From Compostibacter hankyongensis (GTDB lineage Bacteria > Bacteroidota > Bacteroidia > Chitinophagales > Chitinophagaceae): 64,000 nt of DNA. The position numbers were made by a program, and so were the translations under genes. Positions 27,538 to 36,284 of this stretch are shown here, one piece after another. The stretch is taken from positions 1,178,001-1,242,000 of the forward strand of contig NZ_BAABFN010000001.1 of assembly GCF_039541075.1 (NCBI RefSeq), written 5' to 3'. Each line of letters opens with the position of its first letter. Position 1 is the first letter of the stretch. The notes beneath the pieces are model-generated. The model was not told the DNA's origin. It worked only from the letters and a program-made list of their open reading frames with translations, and made no database searches.

Positions 27538-27692
27538 GGTGAAAGGTTTTACAGGTGACGGCGCAGACGGGTTGTCCCGGAGGCCGGATTCGGGTTAATC
27601 GGTTATAAAGCAAAGCAAGTCCAAAAGAACGACAAAAATATTTAAAATGCGGCAGGACAAGGGGCTCTTTTTTTAAAAGCGCAGAAAATTGC

Positions 27693-27721
27693 TTGGAAAT
27701 GTAAATTATTTTATAATTTTA
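27693..27721 (+). promoter_or_regulatory. Promoter of the threonine operon
   Basis: A -33 TTG at 27693-27695 and a -7 TAATTTTA at 27714-27721 (7 of 8 match to TAnnTTTG), separated by 18 bases. The start of transcription would be near 27728, about 15 bases before the leader peptide ATG. The surrounding 60 bases are strongly AT-rich. Confidence 0.55.
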
Positions 27722-27742
27722 CACCCTCAATTTTCGATCTCC

Positions 27743-27847
27743 ATGAATGCAACAGGTAAACAAAGGGTTTTTCGGACAACAGTATCAGCACTGATTTCCG
27801 GGACCATTATTATTACCTGCATGCGATCATGGAGGCAGGAACTGTAA
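27743..27847 (+). CDS. thrL: thr operon leader peptide
   Basis: A 34-codon open frame from ATG 27743 to TAA 27845-27847. The peptide holds five Thr and four Ile, with the control cluster ACC ATT ATT ATT ACC (Thr-Ile-Ile-Ile-Thr) at 27803-27817 and a Thr-Thr pair at 27776-27781. Threonine and isoleucine are the signals sensed by the E. coli thr leader. Its last codons (27831-27839) overlap the proposed antiterminator strand. The position, between the promoter and a terminator hairpin just before thrA, is what attenuation requires. Function is inferred from this arrangement. Confidence 0.75.
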   Translation: MNATGKQRVFRTTVSALISGTIIITCMRSWRQEL

Positions 27848-27867
27848 TGCACCTAAAGAAGCAGCCG

Positions 27868-27907
27868 CAGCGCCTTCCTCCGAAACGGGGAAGGCGCTGT
27901 GTTTTTT
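27868..27907 (+). terminator. thr attenuator (rho-independent hairpin)
   Basis: CAGCGCCTTCC (27868-27878) pairs perfectly with GGAAGGCGCTG (27889-27899), with two further pairs possible toward the loop, and six T residues follow at 27902-27907. The stretch 27873-27881 can instead pair with 27831-27839 (eight of nine positions, one mismatch) in the end of the leader peptide frame. That pairing removes the left arm of the terminator and would act as antiterminator when the ribosome stalls at the Thr/Ile codons. Confidence 0.85.
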
Positions 27908-27953
27908 ATAGCCGCTGACGATTGCTTAACACAAAATGCTGTAACAGAGAAAC

Positions 27954-30401
27954 ATGAAGATTTTAAAGTTCGGGGGTACTTCGGTAGGATCCGTGGAAAG
28001 CATCCGTACGCTGGCCGGCATTGTAAGATCAACGCTGCAGGAAGGGCAGCGCGTTGCCGTAGTGACCTCCGCTATGGGGGGTATTACCAATTGTCTGCTG
28101 GAGATGGCGGCCCAGGCCGAAGCCGGAAGCGACTTCCATGTATTGCTGCAGAAGATGGAGCAGCGCCATCTTGAAGTGATCAAGGCCCTGATCGCTGTAA
28201 AGCGGCAGAACCCCGTGATCATGCAGCTGAAGATCTTCATGAACGAGCTGGAAGACCTGCTGCAGGGGGTAAAAGCCGTTGGGGAGCTTTCCGCCAGGAC
28301 CCAGGACAGCATTGTCGGCTATGGCGAGCTTTGCTCCACCTTTATCGTGGCCCAGCTGTTACAGCAGGATCACCCGGACGCCCGGTTTGCGGACGCCCGG
28401 CTATGGATCAAAACAGACAGCGCCTATGGCCATGCCCGGGTGAACCAGGAGCTGACCGACCAGCTGATCCGGGATGCGTTCCGGGATAATCCCGCCGCTG
28501 TGTTCTGTATTACCGGCTTTGTGGCCAGCAATGAAAAAGGACAGACCACTACCCTCGGGCGCGGGGGCAGCGATTATACCGCCGCGCTGGTAGGTGCGGC
28601 CATAGAGGCCGAGGAGATACAGATATGGACGGATGTGGACGGTTTTATGACCGCCGATCCGCGGATGGTCAGCAAGGCCTTTACCCTGCCGGAGATATCC
28701 TATACCGAGGCGATGGAGCTGACCTATTTCGGCGCCAAGGTGATCTATCCGCCCACGATGATCCCGGCTTTTGAGAAGCGTATACCCATTGTGATCCGGA
28801 ACACCTTCAATCCCTCCTTTACCGGTACCGTGATCCGTGAGCATGCCCATCGCAACGGCCACCTCATCCGCGGCATCTCTTCCATCAGCGATGTCAGCCT
28901 GATCAACCTGCAGGGCAGCGGCATGGTGGGCAGAACAGGCTTCAGCGGCCGCCTTTTCTCGCTGCTGGCCAGGGAAGGGATCAATATTATCCTGATCACC
29001 CAGGCTTCTTCAGAACATAGTATAACCCTGGCCGTGAGTCCGAAGGACGCCGCCAACGCCCGCCGGCTTATTGCAGCCGAGTTTGAGCTGGAACTACAGA
29101 CCGGCAAGCTGGAAATTCCCCGTGTGGAGGATGAACTTTCTGTGCTGGCCGTGGTCGGGGAAAATATGAAACACACCAGCGGCGTGAGCGGCAAGCTGTT
29201 TAACGCACTGGGCAGAAACGGCGTAAACGTGACAGCTATTGCACAGGGATCCTCGGAGTACAACATATCCGTGGTGATCCGTAAAAACGACCTGGCCAAG
29301 GCCCTCAACTTAGTACATGAGGCCTTCTTCCTCTCCCGGATAAAAACCCTGAATGTGTTTTATCTCGGCGTGGGCAATATCGGGAAAACCCTGCTGCGTC
29401 AGGTAAAGGACCATGAAGCCTACCTGCTGGAGCACAATGCGCTCCGGATCAATATGGTAGCCATTACCAATACGCGGCAGATGCTGTTTCGCGAAGCCGG
29501 CATACCACTTCAGCAATGGGAGCGGCTGATGCAGGAAGGGGGAGAGCCGGCCGACCTGGAGCAGTTTATCTCCCGCATGAAGGCCATGAACCTGCCCAAC
29601 AGCGTATTTATCGATAATTCGGCCAGCGCCGACGTGGTGAACCATTATGCTTCGCTGTTTGCCGCCAGCATTTCGGTGGTGACCTGTAACAAGATCGGGA
29701 ATTCGGGCTCCTATGAGCAATACAAGGCCTTCAAGGCCGCGGTGAAGAAGCATGGCGTGAACTTCCTGTACGAGACCAATGTGGGCGCCGGGCTGCCGAT
29801 CATCAAAACCCTGCAGGACCTGCTGGTGAGCGGGGATAAGATCATGAGGATAGAAGCTATCCTGTCCGGCACCATTTCTTTTATCTTTAATGAATTTAAA
29901 GGAGACAGAAGGTTTTATGATGTCGTAAAAGAAGCCCGGGCAAAGGGGTATACCGAACCCGATCCCCGCGACGATCTCAGCGGGCTGGACTTTATGCGGA
30001 AGATGCTGATCCTCGCCCGGGATTCCGGATATGGTGTGGAAATGGAAGATGTGGAGATCGAGCCCATCCTCCCGGAAAGCTGTATGCAGGCGACTTCGGT
30101 GGACGCATTTTTCGAAACCTTATTGCAGGAAGATGCGTATTTTGAGGAGCTGAAGCAGCGGGCCGAGCGCGAAGGGAAGGTGCTGCGTTATATCGGCGTG
30201 CTGGAAGACGGTAAGGTAAGCATCCGGCTGCAGGCTATCGATGACCGGCATCCTTTTTACGCGCTGTCCGGCAGCGATAACATCATCGCCTTTACCACGA
30301 ACCGCTATACCGCCTGTCCGCTGGTGGTGAAGGGCCCCGGCGCCGGCGCCGAAGTTACCGCGGCAGGGGTGTTTGCCGATCTGGTGAAGTGCGCTAATTA
30401 G
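27954..30401 (+). CDS. thrA: Bifunctional aspartokinase / homoserine dehydrogenase
   Basis: Catalyses the first and third steps from aspartate toward threonine and methionine. The aspartokinase domain spans about residues 1-290 (KFGGTSVGSVESIRTLAGIV; TLGRGGSDYTAALVGAAIEA). Tandem ACT regulatory domains lie at about 310-455 (SGMVGRTGFSGRLFSLLARE, SGVSGKLFNALGRNGVNVTA), the usual site of threonine feedback. Homoserine dehydrogenase runs from about 465 to 815 (VFYLGVGNIGKTLLRQVKDH; YETNVGAGLPIIKTLQDLLV, SGDKI). Length 815 matches E. coli ThrA. It sits 46 bases after the attenuator hairpin. A family-C repeat follows directly after its stop and before thrB. Confidence 0.97.
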   Translation: MKILKFGGTSVGSVESIRTLAGIVRSTLQEGQRVAVVTSAMGGITNCLLEMAAQAEAGSDFHVLLQKMEQRHLEVIKALIAVKRQNPVIMQLKIFMNELEDLLQGVKAVGELSARTQDSIVGYGELCSTFIVAQLLQQDHPDARFADARLWIKTDSAYGHARVNQELTDQLIRDAFRDNPAAVFCITGFVASNEKGQTTTLGRGGSDYTAALVGAAIEAEEIQIWTDVDGFMTADPRMVSKAFTLPEISYTEAMELTYFGAKVIYPPTMIPAFEKRIPIVIRNTFNPSFTGTVIREHAHRNGHLIRGISSISDVSLINLQGSGMVGRTGFSGRLFSLLAREGINIILITQASSEHSITLAVSPKDAANARRLIAAEFELELQTGKLEIPRVEDELSVLAVVGENMKHTSGVSGKLFNALGRNGVNVTAIAQGSSEYNISVVIRKNDLAKALNLVHEAFFLSRIKTLNVFYLGVGNIGKTLLRQVKDHEAYLLEHNALRINMVAITNTRQMLFREAGIPLQQWERLMQEGGEPADLEQFISRMKAMNLPNSVFIDNSASADVVNHYASLFAASISVVTCNKIGNSGSYEQYKAFKAAVKKHGVNFLYETNVGAGLPIIKTLQDLLVSGDKIMRIEAILSGTISFIFNEFKGDRRFYDVVKEARAKGYTEPDPRDDLSGLDFMRKMLILARDSGYGVEMEDVEIEPILPESCMQATSVDAFFETLLQEDAYFEELKQRAEREGKVLRYIGVLEDGKVSIRLQAIDDRHPFYALSGSDNIIAFTTNRYTACPLVVKGPGAGAEVTAAGVFADLVKCAN

Positions 30402-30436
30402 AAACCGGAAACTGAGAAACAAGAAACTATAAATAG
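30402..30436. repeat. Family C repeat between thrA and thrB
   Basis: Units AAACCGG, AAACTGA, GAAACAA and GAAACTA with 7- to 8-base spacing of the AAAC cores. They start right after the thrA TAG stop and end three bases before the thrB ATG. The repeat sits inside an operon, so it is transcribed. Confidence 0.65.
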
Positions 30437-30439
30437 ATC

Positions 30440-31384
30440 ATGGGCGACGATTGTTGTAAATCCGTAAAAGTGTTTGCCCCGGCCACCGTGGCCAATGTGG
30501 TATGCGGCTTTGACGTGCTGGGCTTTGCCGTATATGCGCCGGGCGATGAGGTCATCATGCGGCTCACCGACGAAGCGGGTGTAAAGATAAAAGCCATACA
30601 CGGGGATGAAGGAAAGCTGCCACTGGACCCGGCAAAGAATACCGTGAGCGCCGCTGTGATCGATTATCTGCAGGCTATCGGCGAGCCGGAGCGTGGCGTA
30701 GAAATTACCCTTTTTAAAAAGATGCCGGTAGGCAGCGGTCTGGGCTCCAGCGCCGCCAGCACGGTAGCCGGCCTCTTTGCCATCAACACCCTGCTGGAGG
30801 AACGTCTTCCGCGGGAAGCCCTGCTGCCTTTTGCCATGGCCGGAGAGCAGCTGGCCTGCGGGCAGGGACATGCGGATAATGTGGCTCCCGCGCTTATGGG
30901 CGGCTTTGTGCTGATCCGCAGCTATGACCCGCTCGACGTCATCCGCCTGCATACCCCTCCGGGACTGGTATGCGCGCTCATCCACCCTCACCTCGAAGTC
31001 GCCACCCGCGACGCCCGGCGGATCATCCGGCAACAGGTATCTCTGAAAGATGCGGTACAGCAGTGGGGGAATATCGCCGGTCTGGTCAGCGGGCTCTATC
31101 GCGAAGATCATGCGCTTATCAGCCGGTCGCTTCAGGATGTGATCATAGAGCCGGTGCGTTCCATGCTGATCCCCGATTTTTATACCCTGAAGCAGAAAGC
31201 CCTGGACCAGGGTGCGCTGGGCTTTGGCATCTCCGGTTCCGGTCCCGCCGTCTTTGCCCTCAGCACAGACCAGGACACCGCCTGTAGCATCAGGGATGCC
31301 GTACAGGAACATCTCCGTACGCTGGGCATCGAATCGGACGGCTACGTTTCCCAGGTCAATGCCGAAGGCCCCCGCATTATGTAA
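30440..31384 (+). CDS. thrB: Homoserine kinase
   Basis: GHMP-fold kinase that phosphorylates L-homoserine with ATP, the fourth step of threonine synthesis, in the cytoplasm. Visible motifs are VFAPATVANVVCGFDVLGFA (N-terminal substrate region), the GHMP ATP-binding loop PVGSGLGSSAASTVAGLFAI and the C-terminal GFGISGSGPAVFALS. 314 aa, normal length. It starts 38 bases after thrA and is followed by thrC, the conserved thrABC order. Confidence 0.96.
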   Translation: MGDDCCKSVKVFAPATVANVVCGFDVLGFAVYAPGDEVIMRLTDEAGVKIKAIHGDEGKLPLDPAKNTVSAAVIDYLQAIGEPERGVEITLFKKMPVGSGLGSSAASTVAGLFAINTLLEERLPREALLPFAMAGEQLACGQGHADNVAPALMGGFVLIRSYDPLDVIRLHTPPGLVCALIHPHLEVATRDARRIIRQQVSLKDAVQQWGNIAGLVSGLYREDHALISRSLQDVIIEPVRSMLIPDFYTLKQKALDQGALGFGISGSGPAVFALSTDQDTACSIRDAVQEHLRTLGIESDGYVSQVNAEGPRIM

Positions 31385-31457
31385 GGATGCGCAGACTAAA
31401 ACGTTAACCCATTTCATAGGATGCCGGAAAGCCGGCGTGTGCATAAAACAGGAAGGG

Positions 31458-32762
31458 ATGCAGTACTACAGTACAAAGGATAAACATACAAAAGCAGATT
31501 TCCCCCAAGCGGTTTTTCAAAGCCTCCCGCCCGATAACGGGCTTTATATGCCGGAGAAGCTTCCCCGGCTGGAAGAGGCGTTTATAAAAAAACTCGGCGG
31601 CTTCTCTTTTCCCGAGATAGCCTTCCGGGTGGCTTCCGCCCTGCTGGAAGAGGCCATATCCGCGTCCAGGCTCCGGGAGATCATCGATGAAGCGGTTAAC
31701 TTCCCGGCGCCGGCGGTACCCCTGGGAAAAGATACCTATGTGCTGGAGCTGTTCCATGGCCCCTCCCTGGCGTTTAAGGATTTCGGCGCCCGCTTTATGA
31801 GCCGGGTGATGGCTTATTTTCTTGAGCAGCAAACTCGCCCCCTTGACATTCTTGTGGCCACCTCCGGCGATACCGGCGGCGCCGTAGCCCTCGGATTTTA
31901 TGATGTGCCGCATATCCGGGTGACCATCTTATACCCCTCGGGTAAGGTCAGTCCCGTGCAGGAGCAGCAGCTGACCACGCTGGGAAAAAACATCCGCGCC
32001 CTCGAGGTGAAGGGCAGCTTTGATGATTGTCAGCGGCTGGTAAAACAGGCTTTCCTGGATCCGGAGCTCAGCAAGACCCTGCAGCTTTCTTCCGCTAACT
32101 CTATTAATATTGCCCGGCTGATCCCGCAGACCTTTTACTACTTCCATGCCTGGGCCCAGCTGCAGCAGGCGGGCCATACCGCCCCTCCGGTGTTTTCGGT
32201 TCCCAGCGGCAATTTCGGTAATCTTACCGCGGGAGTAATGGCCTGGAAGATGGGCTTACCGGTAGCCCGTTTTGTGGCTTCCACCAATGTGAACGACGAG
32301 GTGCCGGTATACCTTCGCACGGGCGTATTTGAGCCGCGACCCTCCCTGCATACCCTTTCCAATGCCATGGATGTGGGCAACCCGAGCAATTTTGCCAGGC
32401 TGCTGGAGCTGCTGGGCGGTGCGGAAGATATGGGCGGTCTGCTTTCGGGATACAGCTTCACCGACGAAGCTACCCGCGAGGCCATCCGGAGCGTTTTCAC
32501 CCAACACGGTTATGTAATGTGTCCGCACACCGCCGTCGCTTATCTGGGCCTGCAGGAATTTCGGCGGGAAAGCGGAACCGGTAACCCGGGTGTTTTCCTC
32601 TCCACAGCGCATCCCTGCAAGTTCCCGGATGTATATGAAACGGATATGCAGCCGGCCATCGTCCTTCCCGAACAGCTGGCGTCGCTGAACGGAAAGCAAA
32701 AGCAGGCTGTGGTTATGGAGAACGACTTTTCGCAGTTAAAAGAGATATTGCTGCGCGGATAA
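31458..32762 (+). CDS. thrC: Threonine synthase
   Basis: PLP-dependent enzyme converting O-phosphohomoserine to threonine. Start at ATG 31458 (MQYYSTKDKHTKADFPQAVF), which matches the family's N-terminus; an upstream in-frame extension is ignored. The Schiff-base lysine is Lys107 in PSLAFKDFGARFM. The phosphate-binding and cofactor motifs are VATSGDTGGAVALGF and VPSGNFGNLTAG. 434 aa, the long form also found in E. coli. It is the last gene of the thr operon; the next gene begins 67 bases on. Confidence 0.96.
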   Translation: MQYYSTKDKHTKADFPQAVFQSLPPDNGLYMPEKLPRLEEAFIKKLGGFSFPEIAFRVASALLEEAISASRLREIIDEAVNFPAPAVPLGKDTYVLELFHGPSLAFKDFGARFMSRVMAYFLEQQTRPLDILVATSGDTGGAVALGFYDVPHIRVTILYPSGKVSPVQEQQLTTLGKNIRALEVKGSFDDCQRLVKQAFLDPELSKTLQLSSANSINIARLIPQTFYYFHAWAQLQQAGHTAPPVFSVPSGNFGNLTAGVMAWKMGLPVARFVASTNVNDEVPVYLRTGVFEPRPSLHTLSNAMDVGNPSNFARLLELLGGAEDMGGLLSGYSFTDEATREAIRSVFTQHGYVMCPHTAVAYLGLQEFRRESGTGNPGVFLSTAHPCKFPDVYETDMQPAIVLPEQLASLNGKQKQAVVMENDFSQLKEILLRG

Positions 32763-32829
32763 TCAATCAAGAAAGCCGGACCATCCGACTTTTTTTCCGC
32801 GATGCCATACGACCGAAAATCCGATCCTC

Positions 32830-34194
32830 ATGAGATGTCTTCTCTACGTTTGTCTGCTGTCGTTGTCCTGTTCTGCCGCGCTTGCGGAAGGGAAAGCGAC
32901 GCAGGCTTGGGTTGCTCCGCAGCCTGCAGATATGGCCGCTACTGTTTCCCGGCCGGCAGATACCCTCATTACCGTTCCCCTGGGTGGCAATACCTGGAAA
33001 TACCCCAAGGAAAACCACGGCGGTCAGCTCAGCGAAGCCGGAATCCGTAACTGGACGGACACCGCCTGCTATTTTATCACCCGTGTCCGGGTAAGCCGTC
33101 CCGGGATGCTCCGGCTTTGGCTCAGGGCAACCGTGTCCGGGGGAGAAAGTGTGATCCGCGTATCCCTGCTCGGGCACAGCCGGGACATCAGGCTGAAGCC
33201 GGGAGAGCCGGGCGACCGTTCTGCGGGAACCTGGCAGGTCACGGATACCGGCTATATTGCCATAAGGCTGCAGGCCCTTTCGAAGACAGGCCGGTATTTT
33301 GGGGAGGTGGCGGCGCTGAAGCTGGACGGCACGGCACTACAGGGACGCACTGCCTTCGTAAAAAACAACGAGGGCAATTTCTTTTACTGGGGCCGGCGGG
33401 GTCCTTCCGTCCACCTGAATTACGAAATGCCCGGAGATGCGGATGCCGAGTGGTTTTACAACGAGGTAACGGTGCCGGCGGGCAACGATATTGTCGGCTC
33501 CTATTTTATGGCGGACGGCTTTGCCGAGGGATATTTCGGTATGCAGGTCAACTCCTCCCGCGAGCGGCGCATTCTCTTTTCCGTATGGAGTCCTTTTCAT
33601 ACCGATGATCCGTCGGCCATTCCGGCGGATCAAAAGATATTGCTTGTAAAAAAGGGCGCCGGTGTGCATGCCGGCGAGTTCGGGAACGAGGGTTCGGGCG
33701 GACAAAGTTTTTTGCGTTATAACTGGAAAGCCAACACTACCTACCGTTTTCTGCTGCATGCCCGGCCGGGCGACAACGATCATACCCGCTACACGGCCTG
33801 GTTTTATGCCCCGGAGCAGGCGCATTGGCAATTGATCGCGAGCTTTAGCCGCCCGCATACCCATACCTGGCTGAAGCACCTGCATTCCTTCCTGGAGAAT
33901 TTTTCTCCGGATCAGGGCGACATTACCCGCAAGGTGCTGTTCACAAACCAGTGGGTCCGGGACGCCGCGGGAAAATGGACGGCGCTGACCCGCGCCCGCT
34001 TCACAGGTGACAATACAGCCGGAAAAGGCTACCGCATGGATTACGGGGGAGGAGTAGAGGGCGCCGCCTTTTTTCTGAAGAACTGCGGTTTCTTTAACGG
34101 CTATACGCCATTGAATACGCATTATGCCCGTCCTCCGGGAGGCCTGCCGCCGGAGATCCCATTCGAAAGGTTAAAGGTGAAAGGTAAAAGGTGA
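32830..34194 (+). CDS. Secreted DUF5077/DUF3472 domain protein
   Basis: An exported 454-residue protein (signal peptide MRCLLYVCLLSLSCSAALAE). An N-terminal beta-sandwich region (about 35-150) looks like DUF5077, with PLGGNTWKYPKENHGGQLSE. A DUF3472 part (about 165-430) follows with GPSVHLNYEMP, EWFYNEVTVPAGNDIVGSYF, GFAEGYFGMQVNS, ERRILFSVWSPF and TTYRFLLHARP. These domains are usually found together in secreted Bacteroidota proteins of unknown role, possibly carbohydrate binding. The last codons (RLKVKGKR) and the TGA stop are made of heptamer repeat sequence, so the natural C-terminus has probably been replaced or extended. It is convergent with the LRR gene. Confidence 0.75.
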   Translation: MRCLLYVCLLSLSCSAALAEGKATQAWVAPQPADMAATVSRPADTLITVPLGGNTWKYPKENHGGQLSEAGIRNWTDTACYFITRVRVSRPGMLRLWLRATVSGGESVIRVSLLGHSRDIRLKPGEPGDRSAGTWQVTDTGYIAIRLQALSKTGRYFGEVAALKLDGTALQGRTAFVKNNEGNFFYWGRRGPSVHLNYEMPGDADAEWFYNEVTVPAGNDIVGSYFMADGFAEGYFGMQVNSSRERRILFSVWSPFHTDDPSAIPADQKILLVKKGAGVHAGEFGNEGSGGQSFLRYNWKANTTYRFLLHARPGDNDHTRYTAWFYAPEQAHWQLIASFSRPHTHTWLKHLHSFLENFSPDQGDITRKVLFTNQWVRDAAGKWTALTRARFTGDNTAGKGYRMDYGGGVEGAAFFLKNCGFFNGYTPLNTHYARPPGGLPPEIPFERLKVKGKR

Positions 34195-34197
34195 AGG
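34170..34197. repeat. Heptamer array, family A (4 units)
   Basis: GTTAAAG, GTGAAAG, GTAAAAG and GTGAAGG in direct succession. The array encodes the last residues of the DUF3472 protein and holds its TGA stop (34192-34194). Confidence 0.9.
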
Positions 34198-34235
34198 GCC
34201 GTTCCACGTAAACCCGAAATCCGCAATCCCCGCAT

Positions 34236-35420
34236 TCATTTGAATACCTGCACGCCGTTTGCTTCCAGTTGGCGCAGCAGCGTTTGGTTGAGGCTATCCG
34301 ACCAAAGGGCGGCGGCATCGCTCAGCCCGAACATCTCCAGTTTCGGCAGGGCGGACAGCTGTGTGGGGAGTGCGGTGAACCGGTTTCCGTTGAGCTCGAT
34401 CTCCAGGAGGCCAGCGTAGTTCAGCAGGGGCATGGGGAAGCGGTCCAGCTGGTTATAGCTGAGGTCTACCCGTTTCAGCTTTGGAAAGTTCCAGCATTTA
34501 TCACCCACGGTGGCGATGTCGTTATGGCTGCAGTAAAATAGCTCCAGCCGGTCCAGCCGCCGGATGGCGGTGGGAAGCTTTCTGATCCGGTTATGGGAGA
34601 GATACAACTCCTTTACCTTCCTGAGCTTCCGGATTTTCGGGCGGATGCGGCTGATCCGGTTGTAATAGATATCGAAATGGCGCAGCTGCTTCAGCTTGTA
34701 AACGGCTACGGGCAATCGCGTCAGGTTGTTCCTGTACAGGATGATCAGTTGCAGCCGGCGCAGCCGTTTTATCCGATGCGGTACTTTCCCGATATCGTTG
34801 GTAGACAGAATAAGACTTTGCAAGGTATTCAGGCGGGTAAGATCCCGGGGAATATCGCGGATCTGGTTTTCCGATAGGTCCGTCCAGCGCAGCGCAGGCA
34901 GGTAGAGACGTGGTATGACCAACCTGCTGAGGAAGTTACGGGATACGTGGAGTTCCTGTAAAGCCGGCATGGGATGGCTGATCTGTAAGGTGGTGATCAC
35001 ATTGTCGTCCAGGTTGACCGACTCGAGGGCGGGCAGCCTGTAGAGCACCTCCGGAAAAGTTTTCAGGTAGTTGCCGGACAGGTTGATCCGCTTGAGCTGA
35101 CTGAAACGGAGGATGCTTTCCGGCACTTCTTCGAGGTCAAAGCCGTGCAGGTCCAGCTCAGTAATATTATCAGGCTGGTTCAGCGCGGCCGCCAGGCTCC
35201 GGGGCGGCAGGGTGGACTTTAGCTTTCCCTGCACCGTATAGAGCCGGAAGAGGTTGGCAGAATCTCTTGCCGTATAGTCGCGCGTCCCCGGAGTGTAGAG
35301 CAGCTGTTTTCGTACGCGTATGCCCATATGCACGGAGTCCTGCGCGGTGAGCGGTACAAGCTGGGCAAAATCCGTCAGGGGCAGGAAGACGAACAGCAAC
35401 GGCAGCAACCTTTTTTTCAT
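34236..35420 (-). CDS. Secreted leucine-rich repeat protein
   Basis: A 394-residue exported protein (MKKRLLPLLFVFLPLTDFAQ). After an N-terminal cap of about 90 residues it holds a dozen or so leucine-rich repeats with 23-residue period and the LxxLxLSxNxLxxLP pattern, for example LKRINLSGNYLKTFPEVLYR, LQSLILSTNDIGKVPHRIKR and VKELYLSHNRIRKLPTAIRR. No enzymatic domain and no sorting domain is visible at the C-terminus. Such proteins are usually surface or periplasmic binding scaffolds; the ligand is unknown. Its 3' end faces the DUF3472 gene across a repeat. Confidence 0.88.
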   Translation of the reverse strand: MKKRLLPLLFVFLPLTDFAQLVPLTAQDSVHMGIRVRKQLLYTPGTRDYTARDSANLFRLYTVQGKLKSTLPPRSLAAALNQPDNITELDLHGFDLEEVPESILRFSQLKRINLSGNYLKTFPEVLYRLPALESVNLDDNVITTLQISHPMPALQELHVSRNFLSRLVIPRLYLPALRWTDLSENQIRDIPRDLTRLNTLQSLILSTNDIGKVPHRIKRLRRLQLIILYRNNLTRLPVAVYKLKQLRHFDIYYNRISRIRPKIRKLRKVKELYLSHNRIRKLPTAIRRLDRLELFYCSHNDIATVGDKCWNFPKLKRVDLSYNQLDRFPMPLLNYAGLLEIELNGNRFTALPTQLSALPKLEMFGLSDAAALWSDSLNQTLLRQLEANGVQVFK

Positions 35421-35503
35421 GGCCGTGTAGCTTTAGAGATGGAGAAATATCCATCCTAAAGGTAAAACTAAATTTTTAGTTTTCAAAACGGCTGTGGAAA
35501 AAC

Positions 35504-36277
35504 TCAGGGCTGTAGCTGCAAAACGGCGAACACCGGACAATGGTCGGAGGCGGGATTGCCTTTCAGCACCCGTATGGCGCCGGTGGTCCAGGTATGGCTT
35601 TTATCGGTGAGGATATAGTCTATCTTGGAATGGGGATCGTCCCAGGGAATGGTATAGCCGCTGGATGCGGAGGCATCCGAGAAGCGGGTCTTCATCAGGG
35701 CGATCTCTTTGCTGTCCGGCCGGCTGTTCATATCCCCGGCCAGGATAACGGGCAGCGTGTCCTGCCGGTAAAAGCCAAGAAGCGTCTGTATCTGCCGCAG
35801 GCGTTCTTCGGGAGCCTTCCGGTAGTCCAGGTGGGTGCTGGCAAATTTCAGCCGGGTGCCGTCTTTCAGCCGTACCGTTATTTCTGCAATGGCGCGGGGT
35901 TCTCCGCCCGTGACGGAAGGCAGGTGATGGGTGGCGCTGCTTTCCAGCGGATAACGGGACAGGACGCCTATACCATAGCCGCCGCCCTGATAGTCCATGG
36001 CCCTGGCAAAATAAAAATAAGGTATCCCGCTTTCCCGGGCGATCTGCTGCAGCTGAAAGACCTTTCCGGTCCGGTCCGTCATGCTGTCCAGCTCCTGCAG
36101 GGCCACCAGATCAGGACCAAAATCGCGGATCACTTTGGCGATATTTTCGGTGTTTACCTTCCCTGCGTTGTCTTCCGCATGATGGATGTTATAGGTGAGC
36201 ACCTTCAGCTGCTGCGCCGGCAGCTTTGCTGCTGCCAGCAGCAAGGCCAGAACGAGGATAAGCGGTTGTTTTTTCAT
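35504..36277 (-). CDS. Secreted endonuclease/exonuclease/phosphatase (EEP) family hydrolase
   Basis: Metal-dependent phosphoesterase fold. Signal peptide MKKQPLILVLALLLAAAKLP, AQQ. The EEP motifs are in order: LTYNIHHAEDNAGKVNTENI, DLVALQELDSM (metal-binding Glu), FASTHLDYR (His), VILAGDMNSRP (Asp/Asn), SKIDYILT and the C-terminal SDHCPVFAVL (catalytic Asp-His). 257 aa. Substrate could be a nucleic acid, a sphingomyelin-like lipid or an inositol phosphate; the sequence does not decide. It ends eight bases upstream of the cutC stop side on the same strand and may be cotranscribed with cutC. Confidence 0.85.
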   Translation of the reverse strand: MKKQPLILVLALLLAAAKLPAQQLKVLTYNIHHAEDNAGKVNTENIAKVIRDFGPDLVALQELDSMTDRTGKVFQLQQIARESGIPYFYFARAMDYQGGGYGIGVLSRYPLESSATHHLPSVTGGEPRAIAEITVRLKDGTRLKFASTHLDYRKAPEERLRQIQTLLGFYRQDTLPVILAGDMNSRPDSKEIALMKTRFSDASASSGYTIPWDDPHSKIDYILTDKSHTWTTGAIRVLKGNPASDHCPVFAVLQLQP

Positions 36278-36284
36278 GATTTAG

